Below, piece after piece: positions 20,601 to 33,100 of a stretch of 64,000 nucleotides of DNA. Under the pieces are notes generated by a model. That model saw nothing but the letters and a program-made list of their open reading frames with translations, had not been told where the DNA came from and did not search any database. The stretch covers positions 17,108,875-17,172,874 of the forward strand of contig OZ234495.1 of assembly GCA_965153455.1 (NCBI GenBank), read 5' to 3'. The stretch comes from Sphagnum compactum (Eukaryota > Bryophyta > Sphagnopsida > Sphagnales). The position numbers and the translations under genes were made by a program. How positions within the stretch are numbered: the first letter of the stretch is position 1; every line of letters begins with the position of its first letter.

Positions 20601-23600
20601 AGCCCTCACCATGATTCTCTTTGCTGAACTATTGCCTGTTGGTTGACTCAGGAGGTTACGTGCATTTGTGTTTGTGGTTTGAAGCTGGAAGCGAGGATGC
20701 GATTGTACATAAGAGCAGTAGGCACCATCTACCAGGCATCAACAGTGAAGGAGACTCGAGGAGATGGATATTCAAACATATTGAGAGAGCTCTAGCCAAA
20801 ACATCTGGTTCGGTATGGCTGATCAATTCCTTCAACGGCATGAGGTAACTCTACCCTAACTAAGTCTCCTGTGTGCACACCACAGCAAAATTGGCAGATA
20901 AGTTGAACTAGCTGATGAGTACACCTTCTTCCCCAGTACATATCTGACAATATCATATTCAAATCTTTGTAGATCATGAGAAAACAATAATTTCAAAAAT
21001 TTGAAAATGATTTGAAGTTTTTGGAAAAAAAATTGTTATTCCTTTTGTCAATGTGCTAGAGCGCTTTTCATAAGCTTTCTGTACGTCATTTCAAACTCAA
21101 CACAATGGAAAACCACAAAAATGATTTCATTACATTCTCAAAAGTTTTCCAATCAATGCCATATCTCACAATTGTCCTTCACATGAACGTGGTATTTAAA
21201 ATGTAGGTATGGGAGGTAGACCATGAAACCCTTTTGAAGAAGCATCATTTAGGCCATACCATTGACTGAACCCTATGTGTGAATGATGCTTCAAAGGGAT
21301 CAATGCCTAGACATCAAACCAACAAAAAGAATAGGGTTTATCCTCGCGTACAATATTGGAAAACACCCCACATGACAAATCACAATAAGAGTAGCAAAAT
21401 GATTATATCATTTGTGAATTTTTGATAACTATGGCGCATCATCGTATATGCTTTACATTGATTGTTTTGGAACAAACTTGCCGGTGAAAAGCTTTTTAGA
21501 AATGGTGCTTGACATAGCGTTGGCTATTATCCACTTACGAATTGTATACTCATTTTGTTGGGTGGGAGCTTTTGTGGTGGGATTCATGATTGAGGATTGA
21601 AGCTAAGGTTATAAAAGAATGTCCAATGTACATTGAATGTAAAAAATATTTAAGAAATGGGTGTTGAATTGAATTTTTTTTAAAAAAAATAAAAAATATT
21701 CAACAGCAAACCATTGAACGGGCCCAAGTATTATTACAATATATAATTTTTTTATTTTATTGACGGTAATAATAATAAGATGGCCATTACATACATACAC
21801 TAAACTAAATTCTACTGAATTTTAAAAAAAATAAAATAAAAAATCTACTGATTCTTTTCAATAATACTTAGCAGTTATCAACCATGAAAGGGGGCCCCAT
21901 TTACATAAATACCTAAAAGTCTCTTGCAGCTTTCCACATAACCTAACCTTAGCCTGAAGTATTATACAAGAGTGCCAACACTTGTCAATTATGGAATGGT
22001 AGAATTGTTACATACATATCTTCATATCCCAAGCAAGCCCTTTGTTTCCAAGCTTCTCCTTCTGCTTCTTCTTATTATTTATTTATTTACTTAACCAACA
22101 TGTGAAAGGTGACCCTATACTCTGTAAGCTTTTAAGTTAGTCTCATTTGGTACAAAGGAAAAAAAGAAATGCATCCAATATTTGTTTTGGATAATATCTT
22201 TCACAACAATCTTAAATTGTTAGGAATTAACCCAAATATAATTCATGAAATGTTGTTCATTTAACCCAAGAATAAATATAAATTCTGAAAGTAAATCATT
22301 TAAAAAAAATTGTATACTTATATTCATAAGATGAATTGCAAATATCAATTATGGGTTGGAAAATTAAATCTGACGACCGTGTGATAAGTTCATGGAAGGG
22401 GTTTGTTTCTATAACAAAACATTCTTTGGATTTAGGTTTGTATTAGTAGTGTTACATAAGGATGAACTTTTCATAAAATCCCAATTATGATCTGCCAAAC
22501 AGTTGTGATAATTGTATATCAATTTAATTGTCAAATATAATATTTTTAAAAAAATTATTGGGATATGATGTCACACATACACTATGCTACATATGTTATA
22601 TTGGTTAGAGTAATTCATTATTTGTTGTATCCAGTCAGTACAAAGAAAATCCCAAAAAGAGGAATTTCAATTGATGCACTTAATACATGAAATGACAAAC
22701 ATTGGCTACTTCCTTTTAGTAACATGAAATATATCTTTTTACAACCGTCCAAAATTTCATATAAAAACTAATTTAAAACTCTTGTTGTGAGTATCCTTAA
22801 GTGATTTTTTTGGGTTGAATTTTTGCCACTTGGTGACAAAATAAATTGGCAAAAAAAATTGGAAATTTTTGTTGTTTTAGTGTATAACTTTGACCCAAAA
22901 AAAAAGCTTTTTTTTTTTTGAAAAATTGCCAAACTTTTGAAACAAAAAACTGAAAAAAAAAAAAAAAACTCTGGTATCATTAGTGAATATCATGTAAGCC
23001 TTTATGATCATAATGTGAAGTTTGCATCTTATATGTTAAAATGTTTACTATACATGACACAAAAGTCTTGAATACAAACCATTTCACATTTACGGAAGTT
23101 GGTTCCATGGGTCAATCTTTTGGGTTTCCTATTGGAGTAGCGAGGTTCATAATAGGGAGTGTCTCGCTAACATGGTGGCACACCATTGAAAAAAGAGCTC
23201 CCAAGTTATATTACATATTTTGCTCACATTTTTGTACTTCCCTAATACTTGCTTGGTTGCACGTTCTTGCTCATTGGTTGGTTGAACCTCATAACTCATT
23301 ACCTTCTTCTGTGTCCCATATCCTATAAGCTTGACACTAGGGTACAACTGGTTAATATGTGGAGCAATAACTTGGTTTGACCCTGCAAGTTCATGTGAAT
23401 GACACAAGGTGCCTCAACTAGAAGATTTGCACACCCTTGTAGAGATGTATATATTTAGTTCACTCGACAATATACACATGTGCACTCATCTTAAAACAAC
23501 CAATGTGTGTTTGAAGTAGTGACTCATATGTCTAAATTTATGTATGGGTGATCTTTACCTTAACTTAAAGGTTCTCTCTCTCCCCCCCACCCACTCCCTA

Positions 23601-26060
23601 GGCCATGCCCCTTCGTTCCCAATGTCAAGGAATTCAATCCGAGAAATGAGGATAAGACTAGTTCTCTTAAGAAAATTTCATCATTATTATATGTCAATGT
23701 TCAATTTAATTTAAATTAATATATAATTCCATGCACATGAAAAGACACATTTTAATTTTTTTTTCATGTCCATGTTGGTGAATATGGAAAAAGAGTGAGG
23801 TAGTTATAAAATAGACCTTGTTATTAGGAAAGGTGGGAGATAGTTATTAAAAAAGTTAATAGGAAAAGGAAGTAATTATTAAAAAACAAAAATGAAATAG
23901 TTAGGCTTGAAAACGAGATAGTTATTTCTGAAATTGTCTTTGGAATGGTGGATGGACGACCATATGAAGGATTCCAAAAAATCCCCCTTATATTAAAGGC
24001 ATGGGTATTTTTATTATTACTAAATCAATTATATGGCTTTTCATTTTAGGGTTTTCTCTCCACAATAGGGAATATCCTGGCACAAATTCTCGGGCTACAA
24101 ATTAGGCCCAACAACAAGGAAAATGAGGGGTGGCAAGTAGGTGCACTGTGATTTTTTTTTTTAATTGGCCTTGCCTACTACCAAGGCAAGAAGGATATTG
24201 TGTTTAAATTCATTATAGAGTATAGTAGCTAGCATAAGGGATTTTGGCCCCTAGGCAATAATAATAGGTCTATTTTTTTATATGAGGATTTTTGAAAGAT
24301 GATTTTTTGGCTTGTGTTGTTGAAACTTGAGATTAGTTATAAGAGTTATAATAATATCTTGAAGGACTTTGGTTTCTTTTAGAGGATGTTTTGAAGATTA
24401 TAATTTTTGCATGGTGAAATACATTTGAGTTTTTGCATAATTCTTCTTTTGCCTTAAAATACTTGTTAATATGAATGGCAAGGCCAAAGTGTGACAAATC
24501 CCTTTGTTTTTTTTTTTTTTTTCAAATTTCAGATGTTGCATCATTGGCTAGCATCCCAAGAGAGATTTTGCATTAAATGGAAATAGGTTAAAAAAAATTC
24601 CTGTTTAAAAAAAAGCCTGTCTAAAACAGTTAAAAAGAACCTAGTTAAAAAACTGCTCCCAAACTAAGAAGCACAGTCCAAAATGTGGTGAGAAAAAATT
24701 CCAAAAAAACATTTAATCAAAATTTGGCGATTTTTTTAAATAGAGAAAACGAGAATAATTGCCATAGAAAATTCACTTAAATTATTTTTCCCTCATTTTG
24801 GCGAAATTTTAGCACAGGAAGAAAAAAAAGAGGCTGAGTGGCATGTGTCACTCACCCTTGCCATGTCCAAATTTGATGAATTTAGCTTCCATAAGATTTT
24901 AACGTTTTAAACCCTAAATTTGGAGCCCAAAGAAAAACGAGGCATTAAGGACACCACGCCAGCACTGCAACCCACCAAAAGCCCTAATTCCGGACGGATA
25001 AGACTGGAATTCCCCCCAAGTGACTAATTTATTTGCCTATTTTGGCTACCCATTTAACGGCGGGCCACGCGTCCCACGGTCGGACTCACATTTCGCCGCG
25101 TCTCCTCTAGTGCCGCCCTTCTGGCCCCATTAGGAAAACCAAAATCTCACCCACCCATCCAACCCAAAGACCCCATCCATCCATCCATCCATCCACCTAC
25201 CCACCCACCCCACCCAGTACCTACTCACCTCCACCCTCGCTTTGGCTCCAATAGCAAGCTTTTGTGTAGGTAACCAATTGAGATGGGATGAAAAAATATT
25301 TTTTTTGGAAAAAAATTCATCCATTGTGAATTTCAAAGGGAATTATGGGGGTGGGGGTGTTATTAGGTGTGTGTTATCATGGCCATTTTGGCTTGGGGAA
25401 CCCTGGGTCAACCCTTATGAAGGTGGAGTTCAAGTTTAGGATATAATTTTTAAAATTTTTTTTTTGAAAATTTTCTTAAAGAGAGAGAGTAATATTCAAA
25501 TAAGCTACAAAATTTAGATATTAATTAATTATTAATATTCTCATGAGAATTATTAACCACAAGGAGTTTTCACACTTTTTCATGAAAATTGATGTGTTGT
25601 AATAATCTTGCTATGCTTTCTCTAAACACGTAAAAACCTCTCACATTTTTCTTAGTGTATTTGGAGGTATTTTTTTTACAAATTGTAAAACGTGAGGGGC
25701 ATTATGGAATATGAAGTTGACATGTTGAAAATCGTCATAATATTATCATAGGCTACACTTTGAATAATTACATTACTCATATGACAATATAATAATAGAT
25801 CATGGAAAATTCAATAATTTCCAATTTTAAAAACGAATTAAATTTTTGAAAAAAAATAAAATTATTCGTTTTGTCAATGTGGAAACTGACCCCAGGTTTA
25901 ACCAATGGGCTTTACCTTACTTAACTAACCTAAATAAGTAACCAATTACTTTGGCTGAGTTAAGTAGGTATTATAACCTATTGGTAGTTATTAAGTTTGA
26001 CATGGATGGTTACCTAAAGTGGTGTGAGGGAAAATTAGGAAGGTATATATCTTTCACTAA
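20601..26060. other. AT-rich intergenic DNA, no gene seen
   Basis: There are long A/T runs and short frames only. A CCAT/CCAC microsatellite lies at about 25165-25215. A dispersed repeat copy is noted separately at 23690-23820. Nothing here resembles a protein family I know. Confidence 0.5.
23690..23820. repeat. Dispersed repeat, copy A
   Basis: This copy resembles the one at 26600-26740. Both run from ATTAATATA through CATGRACATGAAAAG, a T-rich stretch, TTCATRTCCATGTTGGTG and a purine block to TAGTTATAAA. The CATGxACATGAAAAG and TTTTCATxTCCATG parts pair with each other, so each copy can fold back. It is probably a decayed small transposon. Confidence 0.55.
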
Positions 26061-26265
26061 AGGTGCATTCACACCTAATGTTAAGTCAGTGATAAGTGAA
26101 AATCTAGGTGGCATCTTAGGTGGCACCCAATGTTAAATAGGTGATTATTTAATACCTATTAAGTGACATAAAATCTTCGTGGCAGATAGGTTTAGGTTCT
26201 AAATGACTAGCTTGGTGTTAGGGGACTTAATACTAGAGTCCTTAACACCATGTGTGAATGCACCT
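26061..26265. mobile_element. MITE with TAA target duplication (Tourist/PIF-Harbinger-like)
   Basis: The 205-bp element starts AGGTGCATTCACAC and ends with its exact inverse, GTGTGAATGCACCT. The inverted similarity continues inward imperfectly over about 27 bp (TGTTAAG in both arms). It is flanked on both sides by TAA (26058-26060 and 26266-26268). Non-coding, small size, terminal inverted repeats and a 3-bp TAA duplication together are the marks of a Tourist-type MITE moved by PIF/Harbinger transposase. No transposase is present in the window. Confidence 0.8.
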
Positions 26266-26268
26266 TAA

Positions 26269-28088
26269 GATAGATTTATGAAGTAATGGTTAGGGTTTAT
26301 CTTTTACTCTCATTTATTTCTTAAAAACTAATATATCTTAATGAAGTGCATACCCACAATATGTACATCTGAAAAATTTATATCCTATAGATAATAGCAT
26401 TGGGTATATGTAAGATATACCATACAACTAAGGTTTTTTTTTAAAAAAGAGAATAAATTCCATTGCATTTGAAAACCATCCTAATAATTTTAAAGTGCGA
26501 ACATTTTTTTTATTTCTTACTAAATTTGGGCTCCGCGTTGCTACACTACTACCAGTGACAATTTTCTTTTTTATTATGTTTTTTATATGATTGTCAATAA
26601 TTCATCATTATTATTTATCTCAATGCCAAATTGAATTTCAATTAATATAAAATATCATGGACATGAAAAGGCAGATGTGAATTTTGCCTTTTCATATCCA
26701 TGTTGGTGGATAAGGAATGGGGATGAAATAGTTATAAAGATAAGAGATAGGTCATACATAATAGGTAGCTTATCATCCACAACTGAGTCACTGATTGATT
26801 CCCAATGGATGGTGCACTTGTGGGTGACTGACCGCGCCCCCCTTTCCCCCAATCCCTGGAAGTTGTAGGAGAGGTGGCTAGCCCTACTGCCACCGCTTGA
26901 CATTAGAATGGCCGAAGAAGCTTTGCATCTTGCCAAGCTCAATTGAGATGATCACTGCAACTACAAAGGGCATCTCCAAACACATGCCTTTGTCTGGAAT
27001 AATTAAATAATTTTAAACATTCCATGTTTTAAAAAAAGAATATTCTTGATTATTTTCAAAATATTTTCTATTTTCCTTTAAAAATAATTTGTTCTTTGGA
27101 AAAAAATATTTTTTGGGGGAAGTTTTCGACATGGTTTTTCTACAAATAATTTAATTTAATGTTGAAGCTGCCCAGGTAGTACGTACTATTGGTAAATGAC
27201 AATTCTCTTTATTCTAACAAATCCATCCTTTTGGTGGGTCCTAGCTATGGAAATGCTTGATTGTGTCAAGTACCTAGATTTTCAATTCATTTATTTAACA
27301 CGTAAAAATATATGGGGTTCACCCTGTATATAGTTCAGTAGTAGTATATTTGTATTTTTCAACATGTGTGAAGAATACTAATAATTATTTAATAAAATAA
27401 AATATTAAACAATTGAATAAATAATATTCCCCTTGCTCATATGTTTTAAAGATACCAGCCATGTTCTGTATATCGATCAATCTTTATTTAATATGCTTCT
27501 CGTGAGAGGAGGGGGTTTGGGAACTTGATGTTCCCCTTGTGGTCGGCCCTCTTAGGTGGTTCGTTTGTCTTCTTGGATGTGGGTCCTTCCATTTTGTTCC
27601 TTGTATTCCCCCTTTTTTTGGATGCTTTGGTTCATTTTATGGTTAGCATGGTTTCTCTCATCATCTCATCCCTTTCTCTGGTTCTATTTGGAGCAAAGCT
27701 TTTGTCCTCATTTTGTTTGCATTCCTCTTCTCATGGATGAATTCCATTTTGCATTTCAATCCTGATTTCTCTTGTTGCAGATGATACTTACATGGTTCTT
27801 GTTGAACAGTATTACATGATTTTTTTTTTGGGTGTTTTGCCATGGTTTTTTACAAAAAGAACATTAAATTTTTCCTTATACTTTTTGTAGTCTGTATAGT
27901 CCTTAGTAGGATTCGATCTCAGAACCTGTCTCTTATGATAGAAAGTACTAACGAATAATATAGATCAAGAATTATGGAATTCTAAATTTTATTTATTTAA
28001 CACCTAACTGAATGACCAAGCACCATTGACTACTTCATGTGCTGTCCTGTGTGTGTTCATTAGGGGGTGTTAAATGTATTCCCTTGAG
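26269..28088. other. AT-rich intergenic DNA, no gene seen
   Basis: This holds the second copy of the 23.7-kb dispersed repeat and otherwise unique-looking AT-rich sequence. A pair of overlapping hydrophobic plus frames near 27525-27765 lacks any recognisable motif and is not called. Confidence 0.45.
26600..26740. repeat. Dispersed repeat, copy B, with hairpin
   Basis: This is the second copy of the 23690-23820 repeat. It contains CATGGACATGAAAAGGCA and, after a short loop, the complementary TGCCTTTTCATATCCATG, so about 26654-26702 can form a hairpin. Confidence 0.55.
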
Positions 28089-28361
28089 GGCTAGCTCTCT
28101 TCTAATGGCTAAAATTATCCCCAAAAATGTTGAATTTAGATGTGGAGACTAGAAAATTTAGTGTAATGGCTAGCTCTCTTTTAATGGCTAAATTTAGATG
28201 TGAAGACTAGAATTTAGTGTAATGGCTAGTTCTCTTTTAATGGCTAAATTTAGATGTAAAGACTAGAATTTAGTGTAATAGCTAGTTCTCTTTTAATGGC
28301 TAAATTTATCCCCCATAAAATGTTGAACTTAGAATGTGTAGACTAGAATTTAGTGTAAGGA
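28089..28361. repeat. Minisatellite, unit about 58-80 bp
   Basis: Four copies of a unit containing GGCTAG-TCTCTTTTAATGGC, TAAATTTAGATG and GACTAGAATTTAGTGTAA. The two middle copies are 58 bp; the outer two carry an extra ATCCCC-AATGTTGAA insert and are about 80 bp. Confidence 0.85.
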
Positions 28362-28510
28362 CAGGAATGTTTATATGGGTTATTTATTAGAATCAAATTA
28401 TTAAAAGAAACGTTTGGTGTTACTACATTTTTACCCAAGGTACTTGTGTACATGTGCTTGGTCACCTACCTAGAGAGAGAGAGAGAGAGAGAACCAGCAC
28501 CCACACTGGT
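28362..28510. other. Spacer with GA microsatellite
   Basis: This short gene-free stretch contains a GA dinucleotide run at about 28473-28492. Confidence 0.6.
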
Positions 28511-28780
28511 ACAATCATAAAAACCTCAAAAAACACAAACAATTGTGTTTTTTGGGTGGTTTTAGGGTTTAGGATAAATTTTTGGGTAAATAATTATTAA
28601 TTAATAATAATATTATATTTTGTGTTTTTTGAGGTTTTTATGATTTTGTAGGGAGGATATAAAATAATTTGAAAAATTTGCTAAATTATATCCTCTAAAT
28701 TATTTTGTGTTTTTTGAGGTTTTTATGTTTTTAAACCCTAAAATTAATTATTTTATATCCTCCCTACCACAAAATCAAGG
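28511..28780. repeat. Nested fold-back (imperfect inverted repeats)
   Basis: ACAATCATAAAAACCTCAAA at 28511 pairs with the GAGGTTTTTATGATTTTGT block at about 28630-28650 and again with the third copy near 28703-28725. Separately, GTAGGGAGGATATAAAATAA at about 28648 pairs with ATTTTATATCCTCCCTAC at about 28750-28768. The whole stretch can fold into a nested hairpin and looks like a small decayed fold-back transposon or a rearranged repeat. Confidence 0.65.
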
Positions 28781-29629
28781 TCTCCTAGTCCAAATTTAGG
28801 CAAGTTTCTTTAGTTGAAATATTATCCACTCTTACGAGTTTCTTATTGGAAAAAGGTGAAGGTACCAACCACCAGTGTCCCCAAGTGTGCTAGTAACATA
28901 ACTTTTTTTATTTTATTTTTTATTTATATTTATAATAATTAATTAATTGATTAAAATTACTTCAGCCTGCCTGTGATCCTCTTTGGCAAGCAAGGGCAAA
29001 ATTGGCACATCAATTCCCTTCCCCAAACAGAAAAAATAATTCCGGAATCTGAGTAAATGTGGCATATCGGTGGGGAATATAAGTAAATATACAAAAAATA
29101 GAGCCAAATACCTAATTTGGCATATCGGTGGCATTTTGTTTTTTTGTTTCAATTTTGTGAGGTAGGTGTAAGTGGAATTAGCCAAATTTGGCTACATGTC
29201 AGACAGGAAAGTAGAATTTTAAAAAGAAAGTTGCTATATTCTGGCAAACTGTTTGTAACCTATTGTCTAAATATGGCGAATTCAGAAATTTATTTTCCTC
29301 AAAATATGGCAATTCTGGTATGATTTTTCTCACAAAAATCCATTCCTTGTATGGATTTTGACAGGGCCCCTCTTTTGTTTTTGCTTTCTCGCCAGTATGC
29401 GAAAATTAGCCAAAAAAAGAAAAAAAACTGAGCTTCTGATTCGGTGGTGGGAATTCAAGTAAATGAAAAGAAAAAGAAAAGAAAAAGAAAAAGAAAAAGA
29501 GAGAGGGAGCGTGTTAGGAGAAGGCGGTCGATCGGGGGGTGGCGGGTGACCCGGCATTGTACGTGGTCACCCTTGTAAACAGTCCTTTTTTTCCCAAAAC
29601 GTGTGAAGAGTACACGTCTTGTTGGTATG
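28781..29629. other. Upstream flank of the asparagine synthetase gene
   Basis: No gene is visible. AAAAGA repeats lie at about 29465-29505. ACGTGG occurs at about 29559 and ACGTGTG at about 29599, both ACGT-core words of the kind bZIP factors bind, 30-75 bp before the TATA box. Confidence 0.45.
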
Positions 29630-29638
29630 TATAAAAAG
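29630..29638 (+). promoter_or_regulatory. Probable TATA box of the asparagine synthetase gene
   Basis: TATAAAAAG lies about 550 bp before the start codon and is followed by a strongly pyrimidine-rich stretch (about 29660-29760, TCTCTC/TCGTC-rich) typical of plant 5' leaders. Transcription would start near 29660. The leader of about 520 nt may contain an intron that I cannot place. Confidence 0.5.
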
Positions 29639-30182
29639 ACGCCAGCGACGTTCTGTCTTCCAAGTTCGTCACTCTCTCGTCGTGTTCCGTCGCCGGATCT
29701 CGTCGTCTCTCTCGCCTCGCTTCTCGTCTCGTCTAGCTCTCTCCCTCTCTCTCACGTTCTCTTCAGCGCAAATTTGTTCTCATTTTGTTGCAATTCTCCT
29801 CTCGCGGATCAAATTCTAGACAATTTTTGCTCCGAATTTCCAAGTACTTGCATTTCGGGTTTCCAATCTCTCTGTCTCTCTGTCTCTCTCGGACGAAGAA
29901 TTGGTCACAAGTTTTCTGATACAACAATTTGTTTGTAATTTCCTCTTCTTCTTGGTAGACAGTTTCTTGGTCTAAGTCTTGTTTGTTCGTTTCTCTTCTT
30001 CTTTTGGCCGCGGAAGAGTCTTGTAGTAGTTTTTTGATCAATCTGTTTTGGTAACTTCGGTTTTTGGAATCAGAAAGAACTCCATACGAGAACATTTGTG
30101 GCTCGTGTTGTGATCGTCAGGGAGCTATAATTTGGGAACAAGAAGTAGGGAGAATCTATTGCAACCGTCGTCATCCGCAATC

Positions 30183-33100
30183 ATGTGTGGAATTCTGGCA
30201 GTTCTCGGTTCTCATGACTACTCTCCGACCAAGCGAGCTCGGATTCTGGAGCTTTCTCGGAGGTAGGGTTGTTATATATAGATAACACCTTCATTCCTTC
30301 GTTGCTTTCTTTGAGCTCATCACAATGCTAGCAAACTTTGCGTTTGGTTGTGCCATTGATTGATGGATCGATCCTTGAGAAAATGCACATGTCCACGCAC
30401 TCATGTCGTTGCATGGAATTTTGCAGGCTCCGGCATCGGGGACCCGACTGGAGTGGACTGTTTGTGGACGAGCAGGCTTGTTGCTATCTCTCTCATGAGC
30501 GCTTGGCCATCATTGATCCCACTTCCGGCGACCAGCCGCTCTACAATGGCAACAAAAGCATCGTCGTTGCGGTGAGTGAATTCTTACCCCCCCGCCTCCT
30601 TCTTTCCCCCACAATGCATGTACCTCCAACGTTGTTTTCATTAGCATAGATGATCTGATCATCCCTGACAACGCTTGCCACGATGTGGATAGATCAATCA
30701 TATGATCCTTTTTGTTGTGGGATTGATTGTCTGTTGTTGTGTTGTTGTGGAAATGGTAGGTGAATGGGGAGATTTACAACCACGAAGCTCTGAAGAAAAC
30801 CATGAAAAAGCACGACTATCACACCCAGAGCGATTGCGAAGTCATTGCCCATCTGGTAAGCTCCAGCTCCTTCATAATGTCCAGCCCAAGAATGAGAAAA
30901 CTTAGTAGTAGTAGTAGTTCTAGATTTCATCATGCTCTGCAGATCATGGGATTTTGTAGCATCTGCAGGCAGCCGTCCGCGGTTGTGGTAATGGCGGAAG
31001 AAGATTTAGAGCGAGTCCTTTGCTTTCTTCTGGTACATTGATCTGTTTTCTGCTTTGGAGGAGTGACAGACAGAGCGATGTAATATTCTCTTTGTGTGCC
31101 CTGTGGGTTCTGTGCATGCATGGTGATGGACTGCAGTACGAAGAGGTGGGTGAGGACGTCGTGGGTATGTTGGACGGAATGTTCTCGTTTGTGTTGGTGG
31201 ACTTGCGTGACAAGTCCTTCATTGCCGCTCGTGATCCCATCGGCATCACGCCCTTGTACCTCGGTTGGGGAAACGATGGTACGTACGTCAGTCGCTCGCA
31301 GACATTCTTCTAGTATCTGCATGATTCCAACGAAATGTTGTTCCCTCACTGCGGGATCATCGTCTGAGATTGGTCTGATGATGCATTGCATGCATGGATC
31401 CATGCTCTTCTTCTGGAATCTGCAGGGGGAGTGTACTTTGCGTCGGAGATGAAGGCTTTGAAGGATGATTGTGAACGCTTTGAGGTTTTCCCACCAGGAC
31501 ACATGTACTCCAGCAAATCTGGTCAGCACACTTACTCCTCCTCCTCCTCCATCGCCGCTCCTCTCCCTCGCCTGATCAGCAGAAGGAAATAACAGTTTTT
31601 TTAGTACATGTATTCTCTAGAAACTACTGAAATCTCATTCTTGTCGGTCCTTGAATGCTTGCTTGCTGCAGGAGGTCTTCGCCGATACTTCAACCCACCT
31701 TGGTACTCGGGGACCATGATCCCCAACACTCCTTACGATCCAACTGTGCTCCGCACTGCCTTCGAGAAGGCAATAGTTCTGCATCCCTCTCTCTCTCAAC
31801 CCTAAACCCTCTCTCTGAGCATTCCCTCCACATGAACTCCGAAGTTCCAGAGTTGCAGGAACAGTGTCTTGCAGTGCTTGATGACAGTTTGGTTGACGCG
31901 GGAAGTTTGATGCAAATCTTATACGCTTTTGGGTCCTCTGTGATTGATCCCTACAGGCAGTGATCAAGCGACTGATGACGGATGTGCCGTTCGGAGTGCT
32001 TCTGTCCGGAGGTTTGGATTCGTCTCTGGTGGCTGCAGTGGCATCACGACATCTTGCAAACAGCAAAGCTGCCAATGTCTGGGGCGCCCAACTTCACACT
32101 TTCTCTGTTGGTCTCAAGGTCCTGCTCGTCGCACCTGGCACAGTAGTCCACTCACTAGAGCAGAAGCTGCAACTACTACTACTGTACTGGAATGCAAGAA
32201 GCTTTTGAAAACATGATTTTTGCAATGATGTGACCCAGCATATGGTTGTTGTCTGCAGGGATCGCCTGATCTGAAAGCTGCAAAGGAAGTTGCAGACTAC
32301 TTGAAAACAAAACACCATGAATTCACATTCACTGTTCAGGTACAAAACTCTTGAGCTGATCAATGGGTCATCCTTTCTTCTTCTTCTTCTACAGCAGCAG
32401 ATTCAGCTCAGGCTCACACCAGAAGTTCTCTGCAAGGTTGATGATCATCGAGAATGAATTCTTCTCAAGTATATATACCTATGATGATGGGTCTTATTTT
32501 GAACACTAGTACTCTTGTTGGCTTTGCAATAGGATGGATTGGATGCGATCTCAGATGTGATCTACTACACGGAGACTTACGATGTGACCACCATCCGAGC
32601 AAGCACACCCATGTTCTTGATGACACGCAAGATCAAAGCATTGGGTGTGAAGATGGTGTTGTCTGGTGAAGGCTCTGATGAAATCTTTGGTGGATATCTC
32701 TACTTCCACAAAGCACCTAACAAGGAAGAGCTGCACAAAGAGACAGTGCGCAAGGTTACATCCAAGCTCCTCCTCCTTTCTTCTGCACCTTGAAGCAGCT
32801 CTAGAAAACTTCTATCCATTGCCATTGCCACTCTTGAATCTCTTTCTTTGCACAACGTAGGTAGGTCCCTTATACAAAGAGTTCTTCTTCAAGGTTTAAT
32901 GGCCACTCGGCTCTGTCCTGTTTGACAACAGATCAAAGCTCTGTACATGTATGATTGCTTGAGAGCCAACAAATCTACATCAGCTTGGGGCTTGGAAGCT
33001 CGTGTACCATTCCTGGATCAGGACTTCATGAACATTGCCATGGCCATTGATCCTGCTGAGAAGATGGTACCAATATAGTTTTTTTCTTCTCTCTCTCTCT

